Below, in pieces: positions 1 to 9,108 of a stretch of 64,000 nucleotides of DNA. The notes beneath the pieces are model-generated. The model did not search any database. It saw nothing but the letters and a program-made list of their open reading frames with translations, and was not told the origin of the DNA. Source of the stretch: Rhizobium leguminosarum (GTDB lineage Bacteria; Pseudomonadota; Alphaproteobacteria; Rhizobiales; Rhizobiaceae). The stretch covers positions 310,001 to 374,000 of the forward strand of contig NZ_JAGIOR010000001.1 in NCBI RefSeq assembly GCF_017876795.1, given 5' to 3'. Position numbers and translations under genes: made by a program. How positions within the stretch are numbered: the stretch's first letter is position 1; every line of letters starts with the position of its first letter.

Positions 1-1467
1 CTGCGCGTCGGCGACGGGCGCCTCGCGGCGGCCATAGACTTTGTTGACTCGGTTGAGGAAGAAGGTTGCACCGTCATTCTCGGGGCTGAAATTGTCGTCC
101 GGCCGGTTGAGCTGATTGCGCGCCACCGGACGCACCAGATAGGGCGTTGCGATGATGACGAGCTCGGTTTCCTGACGCTCGAAACCCTTCTGGCGGAAGA
201 GGGTGCCGAGCAGCGGAATCTTCGAAACACCTGGGGTGCCGCCCATCGTCTGGGAAACGTTGTCGCGGATCAGGCCGGCCAGCGCGATCGAGCCGCCCGA
301 GGGCAGCTCCACCGAGGTCTCCGCCGAGCGGCGCTGATACGTAGCGTTGCCGCTGCCGGCCACCGGTTCGGAGACATTGGTCTTGATCTCAAGGCTGATG
401 CGTCCCGATGACAGCACGACCGGCTTGAAGGCGAGGTTGATACCGTAGTTGAACGGCACGACGGTGACGTTGCCGTTGCTGTCGGTTGTCGAATAAAGCT
501 GTTGGCCGCCGGAATTGAAGGTGGCGGCCTGGCCCGATATCGCCGTCAGCGTCGGCTCGGCGAGCGTCTTGACGACCTTGGCCTGCTCCAGCGCGTTGAG
601 GTAGGTCGAAATGTCGTATTTTCCGATCGTGCTCTTGAACAGCGCCGCCAGCCCGCCGCCCACCGTCGATGTCACGCTGTCGGTGCCGGGACTGCCGAGC
701 TGGGCGACCGTCATGCCGGAAGAATTGGAAACCAGATTGTCGAAGCCGAGCTGCTTCAGCACCTCGCGGCGGACCTCGGCGATCGTCACCTTGAGGGTGA
801 CCTGGTCCTCGCCCTCGATCTGCAGCAGGTTGACGACCTGCGAGGTCTGGCGGCCTTCGGCAAAGAGCGCCACCGAGCTGTCGCCGCCGGTGCCGGATGC
901 CGTCTCGGTTCTGGTCGTCGCTTCGCCGCCCTTGAGGAAGACCTGCGCCAGATCGGCCGCCTGCGTGGCATCCTGTGGGGTGCGCACGGTGCCGGTCAGC
1001 ACGATGTTGTCGGAGACGATTTCGACGTTGATGTTGGAGTCTGGAATGAAGCGGCGGAGATTGACCTCGAGGCCGGAAACGTCGCGCTCGATCTCGATGT
1101 CGAGATTGACTATTTCCTGTCCACCGGCGCCGAAGACGAAGATATTGGTCTGGCCGACCTTTTTGCCGAACAGGTAGATGCGCCGCGAGGTGCGGGTCAC
1201 GGCGTCGGCCATGGTCGGATCGGAGACGAGAATATCATGCGCATCCTCCGGCAGATCGACGACGACGGCCTTGTTCAGCCCGAGCTTCAGCCGGCGATGT
1301 GCATCGGGGCCGGTCTGCGAGATGCGGATCATGCTTTCGGAATCGGCACGCGCTTCGCCTGGTCCCAGAAGCGGCGCCAAAGAGGCCGGCACGATACCGG
1401 AGACGGCGACTGCCAGCGAGAGGCAGCCTGCCAGGAGAAGTCCGGCGCGCCGCGAAGAATTGCCCAT
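1..1467 (-). CDS. cpaC: CpaC, outer-membrane secretin of the Flp/Tad pilus (3' end cut by window edge)
   Basis: This gene reads leftward from an ATG at 1465-1467 and stays open to the window edge (about 489 codons seen; the stop lies outside). The start of the protein is a signal peptide of about 40 residues rich in Ala, Leu and Gly. Next comes a pilus-secretin N-terminal domain (LGLNKAVVVDLP, then ILVSDPTMADAV), a BON-like part (TGTVRTPQDA), and the conserved secretin beta-domain (VELPSGGSIALAGLI, then GVSKIPLLGTLFR). Secretins form the outer-membrane ring through which the Flp pilus leaves. cpaB ends 12 bp upstream, so the two are co-transcribed. The identification is firm; only the extreme C-terminus is missing. 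Confidence 0.93.
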   Translation of the reverse strand, partial: MGNSSRRAGLLLAGCLSLAVAVSGIVPASLAPLLGPGEARADSESMIRISQTGPDAHRRLKLGLNKAVVVDLPEDAHDILVSDPTMADAVTRTSRRIYLFGKKVGQTNIFVFGAGGQEIVNLDIEIERDVSGLEVNLRRFIPDSNINVEIVSDNIVLTGTVRTPQDATQAADLAQVFLKGGEATTRTETASGTGGDSSVALFAEGRQTSQVVNLLQIEGEDQVTLKVTIAEVRREVLKQLGFDNLVSNSSGMTVAQLGSPGTDSVTSTVGGGLAALFKSTIGKYDISTYLNALEQAKVVKTLAEPTLTAISGQAATFNSGGQQLYSTTDSNGNVTVVPFNYGINLAFKPVVLSSGRISLEIKTNVSEPVAGSGNATYQRRSAETSVELPSGGSIALAGLIRDNVSQTMGGTPGVSKIPLLGTLFRQKGFERQETELVIIATPYLVRPVARNQLNRPDDNFSPENDGATFFLNRVNKVYGRREAPVADAQ

Positions 1468-1479
1468 TTGCACGTCCTT

Positions 1480-2295
1480 TTACTCCGCCTTCGGCGCTGC
1501 GCTGGCATCGGTAACGATGGCGCCCGATTTGATGACCTGGATGCTCGCACTGCCGTTGTCGCCGCTCAGCAGATAGTCGGCGGCACTGGTATCCTGCTCC
1601 TGTGCATCGGCGACCGAGCGCAGCGCGAGCGATAGCCGGTCCGCCATCTGCTGGGCGACGGCGAGAACCTTCGTTTGATCGGGTGTGAGCTCGAGCGTCG
1701 CGGTCGTGCCGACCACGGCCTTCGAGCCGTCGTCCTTTTCCTGAATCTGCTGGTCGATGGCCAGAACACGAACATTGCTCAGCACGGTCTCGGTGATGAG
1801 CTTGTTGGCCTCAGTGCCCTTGCGGACCATGATGACGTCGACGCGGTCGTTCGGCAGGATGAAACCGCCGGCACCTGTTGCAACCGATATCTCGGTCGCG
1901 ACGGCGCGTTTGCCGGCCGGCAACAGCGAGGAAAGGATGCGGCTGCTGGAATCGGCGACCTTTTCCGGCCGGATCGGTTCGCCTTCGAAGATCGGCAGGC
2001 GCACGACGGCACCCTGCAGATCCTTGATCGCATCCGGCTTGTCGGCTTCGGTGATCAGGCCCGGGACAACGGCGCCCTGCGGCCATGCCATCCAATGAAC
2101 AGACTGGTCGCCCAGCCTTTCGCCGACCGCCAAATTGGCGCTCGAGACCAGAACGTTGACAGTCGGTTCCTTCTCGATCACCGACTGAACCTGGGTAACG
2201 ACACCGCCACTGCCTGCCATGCGCATCGCCAGGAGGCCGGCGAGGCCGGCTGCCACCACGGCGACAGCAAGAATTATAAGGCGGGCCGGTTTCAT
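1480..2295 (-). CDS. cpaB: CpaB/RcpC, Flp pilus periplasmic assembly protein
   Basis: This 271-residue protein starts with MKPARLIILAVAVVAAGLAG, a single N-terminal membrane anchor. An SAF/RcpC-type region follows (VLVSSANLAVGERLG, then WMAWPQGAVVPG and the PIFEGEPI segment), as in CpaB proteins that work with the CpaC secretin. A good ribosome-binding site (GAGGA) lies 8 nt before the ATG. It sits between cpaA and cpaC on the same strand. The family is clear; the exact role of CpaB (probably secretin gating or stabilisation) is known only from relatives. Confidence 0.92.
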   Translation of the reverse strand: MKPARLIILAVAVVAAGLAGLLAMRMAGSGGVVTQVQSVIEKEPTVNVLVSSANLAVGERLGDQSVHWMAWPQGAVVPGLITEADKPDAIKDLQGAVVRLPIFEGEPIRPEKVADSSSRILSSLLPAGKRAVATEISVATGAGGFILPNDRVDVIMVRKGTEANKLITETVLSNVRVLAIDQQIQEKDDGSKAVVGTTATLELTPDQTKVLAVAQQMADRLSLALRSVADAQEQDTSAADYLLSGDNGSASIQVIKSGAIVTDASAAPKAE

Positions 2296-2405
2296 CGATC
2301 ATTCCTCAGGGCACGATATGTTCGCCCCGCAGAATGCTCAGCAATTGGTATAATTATGGTTAATGGAACGCTTACATTTTAAGTTAACGGGCATTTAAAA
2401 TGCCG

Positions 2406-2918
2406 TTATTTCAGGCTTTCCAGCGCGGCGAGGAAGAGCGGCGAGGAAGGGAAGGCCATGAAGCCGCCGATCGCGATCGCGATGCCATAGGGGATCTTCT
2501 TGGCCAGCAGGACCGAATTCGGCACCGGCAGGCCGATGGCAAGGATGGTGTTCGATTGCGCTCTCACCAGTAGGATCAGCAAGGTTATCAGACCGCCGAT
2601 CATGGCGACGTCGACCATCAGGAAGGCGAGGGATTGATTCAGACCGAACCAGAGCGCGGTGGCGCTCAACAGCTTGGCGTCTCCGCCACCCATCACATTG
2701 AAGGCAAAAAGCGCGAAGCAGGCGAAAAATACGATTGCCGCAGCAGCAAGATGCATGCCGATCGCCTGCAGACCCAGGCCGTAGAGCGGCGCCAGCACGA
2801 GGAAGGAGCCGACGAGGATCAGAGAAACGCGGTTCGGGATCGTCATGGTGAACAGATCTGAGAACGCCGCCATGGCCAGGCAGAGTGGCAGTATCACGAA
2901 GATTGCAGCAGTGATCAT
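2406..2918 (-). CDS. cpaA: CpaA/TadV, A24 prepilin peptidase
   Basis: The 170-residue integral membrane protein starts MITAAIFVILPLC. I chose this start over an upstream in-frame one at 3098 because the extra 60 residues are hydrophilic and run through a hairpin terminator. It carries both aspartates of type IV prepilin peptidases: one in SDLFTMTIPN after TM1, the other in the GGGDAKLLSA (GxGD) motif. It should cleave the leader of the Flp pilin (3043-3246) and the TadE-like pseudopilins (4152-5368). It is short because it lacks the N-methylase part, as usual for TadV/CpaA. Confidence 0.92.
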   Translation of the reverse strand: MITAAIFVILPLCLAMAAFSDLFTMTIPNRVSLILVGSFLVLAPLYGLGLQAIGMHLAAAAIVFFACFALFAFNVMGGGDAKLLSATALWFGLNQSLAFLMVDVAMIGGLITLLILLVRAQSNTILAIGLPVPNSVLLAKKIPYGIAIAIGGFMAFPSSPLFLAALESLK

Positions 2919-2945
2919 GCGAATACCCGATCCCGACTTGATGCG

Positions 2946-2976
2946 AAAAGGCTCACGGCTGTTCAGCCTGTGAGCC
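2946..2976 (-). terminator. Intrinsic terminator after pilA
   Basis: On the minus strand an 11-bp stem (GGCTCACaGGCT / AGCCGTGAGCC) is followed by TTTT. It lies about 70 nt downstream of the pilA stop and upstream of cpaA. It would make pilA a mostly monocistronic, highly expressed transcript, with limited read-through into cpaA-B-C. Confidence 0.7.
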
Positions 2977-3042
2977 CGCTCGATATATCGGTCGAAGCGA
3001 ATTCGGCCGGAATTACCGAAAGCCGCTTGGCAGCACCTGCAC

Positions 3043-3246
3043 TTACGGAGTGGTGGTGGTCCCGGCAGCCTGGGTAGCGGCGTTATCCATCCGGTCACTC
3101 AGATTGTTGAACGTGTCGCCGATCTTGGTGCCTAGGGTCGTTGCGCCGGTGATCAGCGCTACGGAAATGAGGGCGGCGATCAGGCCGTATTCAATTGCGG
3201 TCGCGCCGGATTCGTCCTTCAGAAAACGGCTAAAAAGCTTGGTCAT
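3043..3246 (-). CDS. pilA: Flp/Fap major pilin
   Basis: This 67-residue pilin reads MTKLFSRFLKDESG / ATAIEYGLIAALISVALI. The processing site falls after the Gly of ESG, leaving ATAIEY with the conserved Glu at position 5 and Tyr at position 6 of the mature pilin. The hydrophobic helix and a short Thr-rich tail are typical of Flp pilins. The start at 3246 has TTAGGAG about 6 nt upstream and gives the usual leader length, so a longer in-frame start at 3315 is not used. Its peptidase (cpaA) is the next gene. Confidence 0.94.
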   Translation of the reverse strand: MTKLFSRFLKDESGATAIEYGLIAALISVALITGATTLGTKIGDTFNNLSDRMDNAATQAAGTTTTP

Positions 3247-3354
3247 GGTAACTCCTAACTCCAGTTGATGTTCAGCACGTCCGCCAACTGTTTGCCGTTG
3301 ATCGGATGGCATCAACCTAGCGAATGGGCGTTTCCATCGGCTTAAAGAAAAGAG

Positions 3355-3369
3355 TTAACGAGGCGTCAA
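3355..3369. promoter_or_regulatory. Candidate CtrA box upstream of pilA
   Basis: TTAA-N7-TCAA differs by one base from the CtrA consensus TTAA-N7-TTAA. It lies about 110 nt upstream of the pilA ATG. In Caulobacter pilA is a CtrA target; that this site works the same way here is inference. Confidence 0.35.
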
Positions 3370-3557
3370 CGAGACACCAGCCCGTTGCAGGGTAAGTATT
3401 TTCTTATGCGACTACTTCAATATTTAACAATCTTCCCGGAATAACCCGCCGGATTCATCCGGTAATAGCACAGGTCTTACTTCCAACCGGAGCGAGTGCG
3501 GCCCTAAGCCGTGCCAAATCGGATCATTGCGCCTCATCCCGGAACAGGAAGGCGGGC

Positions 3558-3572
3558 TTAAGGCTTCGTTCA
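3558..3572. promoter_or_regulatory. Candidate CtrA box upstream of the secretin N-domain gene
   Basis: TTAA-N7-TTCA, one mismatch from TTAA-N7-TTAA, lies 55 nt before the 3627 start, on the other side of the divergent pilus promoter region. The rest of the 380-bp intergenic stretch (3247-3626) is AT-richer than its surroundings and shows no ORF. Confidence 0.3.
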
Positions 3573-3626
3573 CCATTTTTTTCCATTCTATGCGGATATT
3601 GCGCTGTGATCGTGAAAGAGGACCAA

Positions 3627-4037
3627 ATGTCATCGAGCGGCAAAACCATTTTCTTTGCCGGCATGATCGCCGTTTTCGGTATTTCGGGAGTTTCCGCGGC
3701 CGCAGACGATGACATGCTGCGCGTCTATATGGATCACGCGCGCGTATTGAAGCTCGACCGCCCTGTCAGCAAGGTCATCGTCGGCAATGCCAAGGTCGCC
3801 GATGCGACCGTTGCCGACGCCAAGACCATCGTTCTCACAGGACGCAGCTTCGGCACCACCAATCTGGTGCTACTCGATGCCGATGGCAATGCGATCCTCG
3901 ACGAGCGTATTCTGGTGTCGATCGATGAGGGCAATACGGTGCGCGTCTACCGGCAGACCGAACGCTCCGTGCTGTCCTGCACGCCGAACTGCGAGCAGCA
4001 CGCCCAGCAGGCGACCACCGGCACCACCTCGCCCTGA
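3627..4037 (+). CDS. Stand-alone pilus secretin N-terminal domain protein
   Basis: A secreted protein of 136 residues. A signal peptide (MSSSGKTIFFAGMIAVFGISG...SAAADD) precedes one domain (RVLKLDRPVSKVIVGNAKVADA, then TGRSFGTTNLVLLDADG) that resembles the N-terminal domain of the CpaC protein at the window start. A C-terminal CTPNC motif may form a disulphide. The ATG at 3627 has AGAGG 6 nt upstream; a GTG at 3606 is a weaker alternative. It opens the rightward arm of the Tad locus and probably helps the secretin periplasmically. The function is inferred from domain and position. Confidence 0.75.
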   Translation: MSSSGKTIFFAGMIAVFGISGVSAAADDDMLRVYMDHARVLKLDRPVSKVIVGNAKVADATVADAKTIVLTGRSFGTTNLVLLDADGNAILDERILVSIDEGNTVRVYRQTERSVLSCTPNCEQHAQQATTGTTSP

Positions 4038-4151
4038 TTGGCTTATCTCTCTTCTTCGGCCAATCGTTAAAATCGTCGCCTCAGACTGAAACGGAAAATC
4101 AACGAACGGACCCTAGTGTGGCGGACAGAGAATGTCGCTCGGGTCCAGGCA

Positions 4152-4787
4152 ATGACGGTAATTGATCAGAAGACGGATAAAGCGCGCATCTCCGCGCCGT
4201 TCCGTTTCTCACGGTTTCGTGCTCTCGGCCGCTCCCGCGAGGGGGCTGCGGCGATCGAATTCGCCTTGCTCGCCATTCCCTATTTCCTGGTGATTTTCGC
4301 CATCCTCGAAACCTTTGTCGCCTTTGCTGCCGAGGAACTCGTATCCAACGCCGTCGATACGATGAGCCGGAAGATGCGAACCGGGCAGATCACCTATAAT
4401 CTCGGCCGCACGACCGATATGAACCGGACGCAATTCCGCCAGGCTTTCTGCGATGAGATCTCGATCCTGATCCGCTGCTCGACGAACGAAGTGGCTACGC
4501 CGAGCAAGCTCTACGTGGATGTGCAGACGTTCAGCAGCTTTTCGGCCATTCCGACGACGATTCCCAAGCTTTCGACCGACAAATATGCCGACCTCAACAC
4601 GGCGGCCTTCAAATATGCGCCGGGCGGCGCCGGCACCATCAACATGGTCCGCGCCTACTATCGCTGGGAAATCATCACGGATCTGGTCCGGCCTTACATC
4701 ACGACGATACGGCCCTCCGACGGTTCGATGCCGAGGGATTATCTGATCGTCGCAACCGCCGCCTTGCAGAACGAGCAGTATCCATAA
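4152..4787 (+). CDS. TadE-like pseudopilin
   Basis: A protein of 211 residues with a basic N-terminus and the TadE signature REGAAAIEFALLAIPYFL: cleavable leader, Glu at +5, then a hydrophobic helix. The rest is a soluble periplasmic domain with no motif I recognise. Such pseudopilins are processed by the CpaA peptidase and help in Flp pilus assembly. Its stop overlaps the next start by 1 nt (TAATG), so translation is coupled. The start is uncertain: a GTG at 4116 would add 12 residues, and neither has a strong ribosome-binding site. Confidence 0.82.
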   Translation: MTVIDQKTDKARISAPFRFSRFRALGRSREGAAAIEFALLAIPYFLVIFAILETFVAFAAEELVSNAVDTMSRKMRTGQITYNLGRTTDMNRTQFRQAFCDEISILIRCSTNEVATPSKLYVDVQTFSSFSAIPTTIPKLSTDKYADLNTAAFKYAPGGAGTINMVRAYYRWEIITDLVRPYITTIRPSDGSMPRDYLIVATAALQNEQYP

Positions 4788-5368
4788 TGGCGCTTCTCAA
4801 CCCGTTCACCAGACTGGTATTGACGGCGCGGCGGCTGGCCCAAGACCGCAAGGGTGCCGGAGCGATCGAATTCGCCATCCTCTTTCCCGTGCTCGTCATG
4901 CTCTATATCGGCGCTTTCGAGATCACGATCGGCCTCAGCGTCAGCAAGCGGGTGACGCGCGCCGCAGGCACGGTGGCCGACCTCGTCACCCAGCAGCAAT
5001 CCGTCACGAAGAGCGCGCTCGCGCAGATGCCGTCGGTCGCAAACTCGATCTTCGTGCCCTACAACACGACGTCGCTTAAATTGAAGATCACCGGAATCAC
5101 CGTCGACGCCGGCGCCAATGCGAAAGTGCTCTGGTCCTGGGCGCAGGACGGGACGGCGCCCTATGCCAAGAACACCGCTGTGAGTAATGTGCCGTCCGAT
5201 ATGAAGACGGCGAACAGCTTCCTTGTTCGCACCGAGCTCAGCATCCCCTATACGATGTTCCTATTTGCGCCGAACTTCATGCCGGACGGCATGCGCACGA
5301 TCACCATTGGCCGCAGTTATTTCTACCGCCAGCGGCAAGGCGACTCGATCGCCTGCAGCGACTGCTGA
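4787..5368 (+). CDS. TadE/TadG-type pseudopilin
   Basis: This 193-residue protein follows and overlaps the previous gene. It has the same architecture: basic N-terminus, the KGAGAIEFAILFPVLVMLY signature at about residues 23-41, and a periplasmic domain. It ends with two cysteines (IACSDC). It is probably the second minor pseudopilin of the Tad system and a CpaA substrate. The two pseudopilin genes look like a tandem duplication that has diverged strongly outside the helix. Confidence 0.82.
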   Translation: MALLNPFTRLVLTARRLAQDRKGAGAIEFAILFPVLVMLYIGAFEITIGLSVSKRVTRAAGTVADLVTQQQSVTKSALAQMPSVANSIFVPYNTTSLKLKITGITVDAGANAKVLWSWAQDGTAPYAKNTAVSNVPSDMKTANSFLVRTELSIPYTMFLFAPNFMPDGMRTITIGRSYFYRQRQGDSIACSDC

Positions 5369-5479
5369 CGCCGCTTTCCCTCTTCCCGAATTTGCCAAGC
5401 CGGCCGCAGCATTATATGGCTGAGGCTCTGCCGCCTCTGACATTTCCAGAGGCCGGCGATCGGCTCTCTCGGGTGTAAA

Positions 5480-6700
5480 ATGGCGCGTGCCTTTCTTTTC
5501 GTTCTGGATTCTTTCGGCGTCGGTGGAGCGCCGGATGCGGCGGCCTACGGCGACGAGGGCGCTGATACGCTCGGCCATATCGCCGAGTTCTGCGCAGCCG
5601 GAGCCGCAGATCGTGCCGGATTGCGCAGCGGGCCGCTTTGTCTGCCCAACATGTCGGAACTCGGGCTGACGCAAATCGCCCGATCGGCCTCCGGCCGGTT
5701 CCCAGCCGGCATGCCCGTTCCCGAGAAGGTCTACGGCATTTATGGCGCCGCCACCGAAATCTCTCGCGGCAAGGATACACCATCAGGTCATTGGGAGATC
5801 GCAGGAACACCTGTCAGTTTCGATTGGGGCTATTTCCCGATGGAGGGCGAGGCCTTTCCTGCCGAATTCATCGAGGCATTGTGCAGGGAGGCCGATGTGC
5901 CCGGCATTCTCGGCAACTGCCATGCCTCTGGAACGGAGATCATCGCCCGGCTCGGCGAGGAGCATATCCGCACCGGCAAGCCGATCTGCTACACCTCCTC
6001 GGATTCGGTCTTCCAGGTCGCTGCGCACGAGGTGCACTTCGGCCTCGATCGCCTGCTCAGTTTCTGCCGTTTGGCCCGCGGGATGCTCGATCGTTACAAT
6101 ATCGGCCGCGTCATCGCCCGGCCCTTCATCGGCCAGTCCACTTCGACCTTCCAGCGCACAGGAAACCGGCGCGACTTCTCCGTGCTGCCGCCGGAGCCGA
6201 CGCTGCTCGACCGACTTGTCGAACACGGCCGGCACGTGCATGCAGTCGGAAAGATCGGCGACATCTTCGCGCATCAGGGCATTTCCAGGGTCATCAAGGC
6301 AAATGGCAACGATGCGCTGATGGATGCATCGCTCGCAACCATCGACGAGGCCGAGGATGGTGATCTCGTCTTCACCAATTTCGTCGATTTCGACATGATT
6401 TACGGCCATCGCCGCGATGTGCCGGGTTATGCCGCAGCACTCGAAGCCTTCGATGCACGCTTGGCCGAAGTCCACAAGAAGCTGAAGCCAGGCGATCTCG
6501 TCGTGCTCACCGCCGACCACGGCTGCGACCCGACCTGGCGCGGCACGGACCATACGCGCGAGCGCGTACCTGTCATCGCCTATGGCCCCGGCATCCGGTC
6601 GCGTTCGATCGGCGTGCGCCGCAGCTATGCCGATATCGGCGAGAGCTTAGCGCGCCATCTCGGCATTCCGGCCGGACCGCATGGAAGGAGTTTTCTGTGA
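5480..6700 (+). CDS. deoB: Phosphopentomutase
   Basis: A 406-residue enzyme of the alkaline-phosphatase superfamily that interconverts (deoxy)ribose 1-phosphate and 5-phosphate. Metal-binding motifs are visible at both ends: [11 protein letters not shown] near residue 10 and [18 protein letters not shown] near residue 335. The substrate-site [10 protein letters not shown] is also present. Length fits DeoB. The stop overlaps the GTG of add (GTGA), so they are coupled. It links the phosphorylases encoded at 9109-11984 to central metabolism. Confidence 0.96.
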   Translation: MARAFLFVLDSFGVGGAPDAAAYGDEGADTLGHIAEFCAAGAADRAGLRSGPLCLPNMSELGLTQIARSASGRFPAGMPVPEKVYGIYGAATEISRGKDTPSGHWEIAGTPVSFDWGYFPMEGEAFPAEFIEALCREADVPGILGNCHASGTEIIARLGEEHIRTGKPICYTSSDSVFQVAAHEVHFGLDRLLSFCRLARGMLDRYNIGRVIARPFIGQSTSTFQRTGNRRDFSVLPPEPTLLDRLVEHGRHVHAVGKIGDIFAHQGISRVIKANGNDALMDASLATIDEAEDGDLVFTNFVDFDMIYGHRRDVPGYAAALEAFDARLAEVHKKLKPGDLVVLTADHGCDPTWRGTDHTRERVPVIAYGPGIRSRSIGVRRSYADIGESLARHLGIPAGPHGRSFL

Positions 6701-7665
6701 CGTCGCATTTAAAGAAGGTCGAGCTGCACTGCCATCTGGAGGGTGCGGCGCCTCCAGTTCTGACCGAGGCGCAGGCGCGCAAATACGGTGTCGACATTAG
6801 CGGCGAGCTTCGCGGCGGCGCCTATGTCTGGCATGATTTTGCAAGCTTCCTTGAATGTTACGACAAGGTTTCCGAGGTCTACAGGACCGAGGAGGACTAT
6901 GCGCTTCTGACCGAAACCTATCTCGACGAACTCGCCGGCATCAATACGATCTACAGCGAACTGATCGTTTCGCCCGACCACGGCAAACGCATCGGGCTGG
7001 GTGCCGACGCCTATATATCGGGCATCTGCGAGGGCATCCGGCGGGCCAGGGAAAAGAGCGGCATCGAGGCCCGGCTGATCGTCACCGGCGAGCGGCACTT
7101 CGGTCCGGAGAGCGTCATTGGCGCTGCCGAATACGCGGCAAAGGCCGGCAATCCTCTGATTACCGGCTTCAACCTCGCCGGCGAGGAACGGATGGGGCGC
7201 GTCGCCGACTATGCCAGGGCCTTCGATATCGCCCGTGATGCCGGCCTCGGGCTCACCATCCATGCCGGCGAGGTCTGCGGCGCCTTCAGTGTCACCGACG
7301 CGCTCGATGCCGTGCGCCCCTCGCGCATCGGCCATGGCGTGCGCGCCATCGAGGATCTCGATCTGGTGAAGCGGCTTGCCGATCTCGGCACCGTGCTCGA
7401 GATCTGCCCGGGCTCCAATATCGCGCTTCAGGTCTTTCCCGATTTCGCTTCGCATCCGCTGCGCCGGCTGAGGCAAGCCGGCGTGCGGGTGACGATCAGC
7501 TCGGACGATCCGCCGTTCTTTCATACCTCGCTGGAGCGGGAATACGAACTTGCCGCCGAGGCTTTCGGCTTCAGCGACGATGAGATCGATGCGATGACAC
7601 GAACGGCAATCGAGGCTGCCTTCGTCGACGATGAGACACGCAAGGCCCTGCTCGCTCGGCTTTGA
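6697..7665 (+). CDS. add: Adenosine deaminase
   Basis: This 322-residue protein deaminates (deoxy)adenosine to (deoxy)inosine. Family motifs are all present: LHCHLEGA (metal His pair) near the N-terminus, IHAGEVCG (His and catalytic Glu), RIGHGVRA, and ISSDDPPFF (metal Asp). It starts with GTG at 6697, inside the deoB stop, with a strong GGAAGGAG 7 nt upstream. The inosine product would feed the purine nucleoside phosphorylase encoded at 11187. It belongs to the deoB-add-upp transcript. Confidence 0.95.
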   Translation: MTSHLKKVELHCHLEGAAPPVLTEAQARKYGVDISGELRGGAYVWHDFASFLECYDKVSEVYRTEEDYALLTETYLDELAGINTIYSELIVSPDHGKRIGLGADAYISGICEGIRRAREKSGIEARLIVTGERHFGPESVIGAAEYAAKAGNPLITGFNLAGEERMGRVADYARAFDIARDAGLGLTIHAGEVCGAFSVTDALDAVRPSRIGHGVRAIEDLDLVKRLADLGTVLEICPGSNIALQVFPDFASHPLRRLRQAGVRVTISSDDPPFFHTSLEREYELAAEAFGFSDDEIDAMTRTAIEAAFVDDETRKALLARL

Positions 7666-7778
7666 GAGCCAAATGTGGAGCGAGGCTGGGGATGATCGGC
7701 GCAAATTGGCCTCCACTCTTGCAGTCGGGCCGATTTCCGTGAAAGAAACAGTCGACAGAAAGAATGAAAGGCTTCCCC

Positions 7779-8408
7779 ATGGACGGCGTCACGGTCATCG
7801 ATCACCCGCTGGTGCAGCACAAACTCACCATCATGCGGCGCAAGGAGACATCGACGGGAAGTTTCCGGCGGTTGCTGCGCGAAATCTCGACGCTGCTCTG
7901 TTACGAGGTGACCCGCGATCTCGAACTGACGATGGAAACGATCGAGACGCCGCTGCAGACGATGGAATCGCCGATCCTCGAGGGCAAGAAGCTGGTCTTC
8001 GCCTCGATCCTGCGTGCCGGCAACGGTCTGCTCGAAGGCATGCTTGACCTCGTGCCTTCCGCGCGTGTCTCGCATATCGGCGTTTACCGCGATCACGAGA
8101 CGCTGCAGCCGGTCGAATATTACTTCAAGGCGCCTGAAGATGTGGCCGAGCGGCTGATCATCGTCGTCGATCCGATGCTTGCGACCGGCAATTCCTCGAT
8201 CGCCGCGATCGACAAGCTCAAGGAACGCGGCGCCCACAATATCCGCTTCCTCTGCCTGCTTGCCGCCCCGGAAGGCATCCGCAACTTCCGCGCCGCACAT
8301 CCCGATGTTCCGGTGTTCACCGCGTCGATCGATAGTCATCTCAACGAAAAGGGCTATATCATGCCCGGCCTCGGCGATGCCGGCGACCGCATGTACGGCA
8401 CCAAGTAA
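7779..8408 (+). CDS. upp: Uracil phosphoribosyltransferase
   Basis: A 209-residue enzyme making UMP from uracil and PRPP. It shows the PRPP loop DPMLATGNS (near residue 130) and the C-terminal uracil-site motif [13 protein letters not shown], ending as in other Upp proteins. I chose the ATG at 7779 because GAAAGG lies 6 nt before it and it matches family length; an ATG at 7764 adds five residues. A terminator follows. It salvages uracil released by pyrimidine nucleoside phosphorolysis. Confidence 0.95.
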
Positions 8409-8443
8409 TTTCAGCCTTCGTTTACCAAATCGAAAGACTTTGA

Positions 8444-8470
8444 GGCCCGGCGGTTCATTCCGGGCCTTTT
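8444..8470 (+). terminator. Intrinsic terminator after upp
   Basis: A 7-bp GC-only stem (GGCCCGG / CCGGGCC) with a 9-nt loop is followed by TTTT, 36 nt after the upp stop. It closes the deoB-add-upp operon. Confidence 0.85.
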
Positions 8471-8528
8471 CGTTGGCGATATTAGCAACTTGTCAGCACT
8501 TGCGGTTTAGCAATCCTGAAGCATGAGG

Positions 8529-8545
8529 CCCCGCATGAAGCGGGG
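8529..8545 (+). other. Short GC hairpin in the leader of the protease gene
   Basis: CCCCGC-ATGAA-GCGGGG followed by TTTATA sits just before the AGGAAGG ribosome-binding site of the gene at 8571. It could be a weak terminator or a leader structure; nothing else supports a regulatory role. Confidence 0.4.
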
Positions 8546-8570
8546 TTTATACAGGAAGGATTTCTGTTTC

Positions 8571-9104
8571 ATGCTCGTGCGTACCGTCCTATTCGCCAGC
8601 ATCGCCGCGGTGCTCGCAACACAGGTGCCTTCCTTCTTCGGAGACACCGGCCAGCAGCCTGCCGACGCACTTTCCGCCAATTATCTATCGACCGAAAGCG
8701 ACAAGCCCGCGGCACCCGCACCGGTCTCCGGCAGCAATGCGATCCGTTTGCAGGCGGATGCCCAGGGCCATTATACCGGCGGCTTCAAGATCAACGGCAA
8801 GCCGGTGCAAGGACTGATCGATACTGGCGCCACCTATGTCGCGCTCAACGAGACGCTCGCCCGCCGATTGGGCTTCACCGCCAACCAACTCGATTTCCGC
8901 TATGGGGTGAACACCGCAAACGGCCAGACGAAGGCGGCGCATGTGATGATCGACCGGGTCGAAATCGGCGGCATTCGCGTGCGCGACGTCGAAGCCTTCG
9001 TCCTCAAGGACGAAGCGCTGACGACGACGCTGGTCGGCATGAGCTTCCTGCAGAAGCTCGCCTCGTATTCCGTCGCCGACGGTTCGCTCAGCCTGAAGCA
9101 ATAA
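8571..9104 (+). CDS. Retropepsin-like aspartic protease, membrane-anchored
   Basis: The 177-residue protein begins with a hydrophobic anchor (MLVRTVLFASIAAVLATQVP), has an Ala/Pro-rich linker, and then a single retroviral-type aspartyl protease domain. The active-site motif is LIDTGATYVALNE at about residues 83-95. A downstream LVGMSFLQKL segment matches the second conserved block of the bacterial clan AA family (TIGR02281 type). Such proteins act as dimers. The ATG at 8571 has AGGAAGG upstream; an upstream in-frame ATG at 8523 would run through the hairpin. Substrate unknown. It converges with deoA, 4 bp between stops. Confidence 0.8.
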   Translation: MLVRTVLFASIAAVLATQVPSFFGDTGQQPADALSANYLSTESDKPAAPAPVSGSNAIRLQADAQGHYTGGFKINGKPVQGLIDTGATYVALNETLARRLGFTANQLDFRYGVNTANGQTKAAHVMIDRVEIGGIRVRDVEAFVLKDEALTTTLVGMSFLQKLASYSVADGSLSLKQ

Positions 9105-9108
9105 ACCA

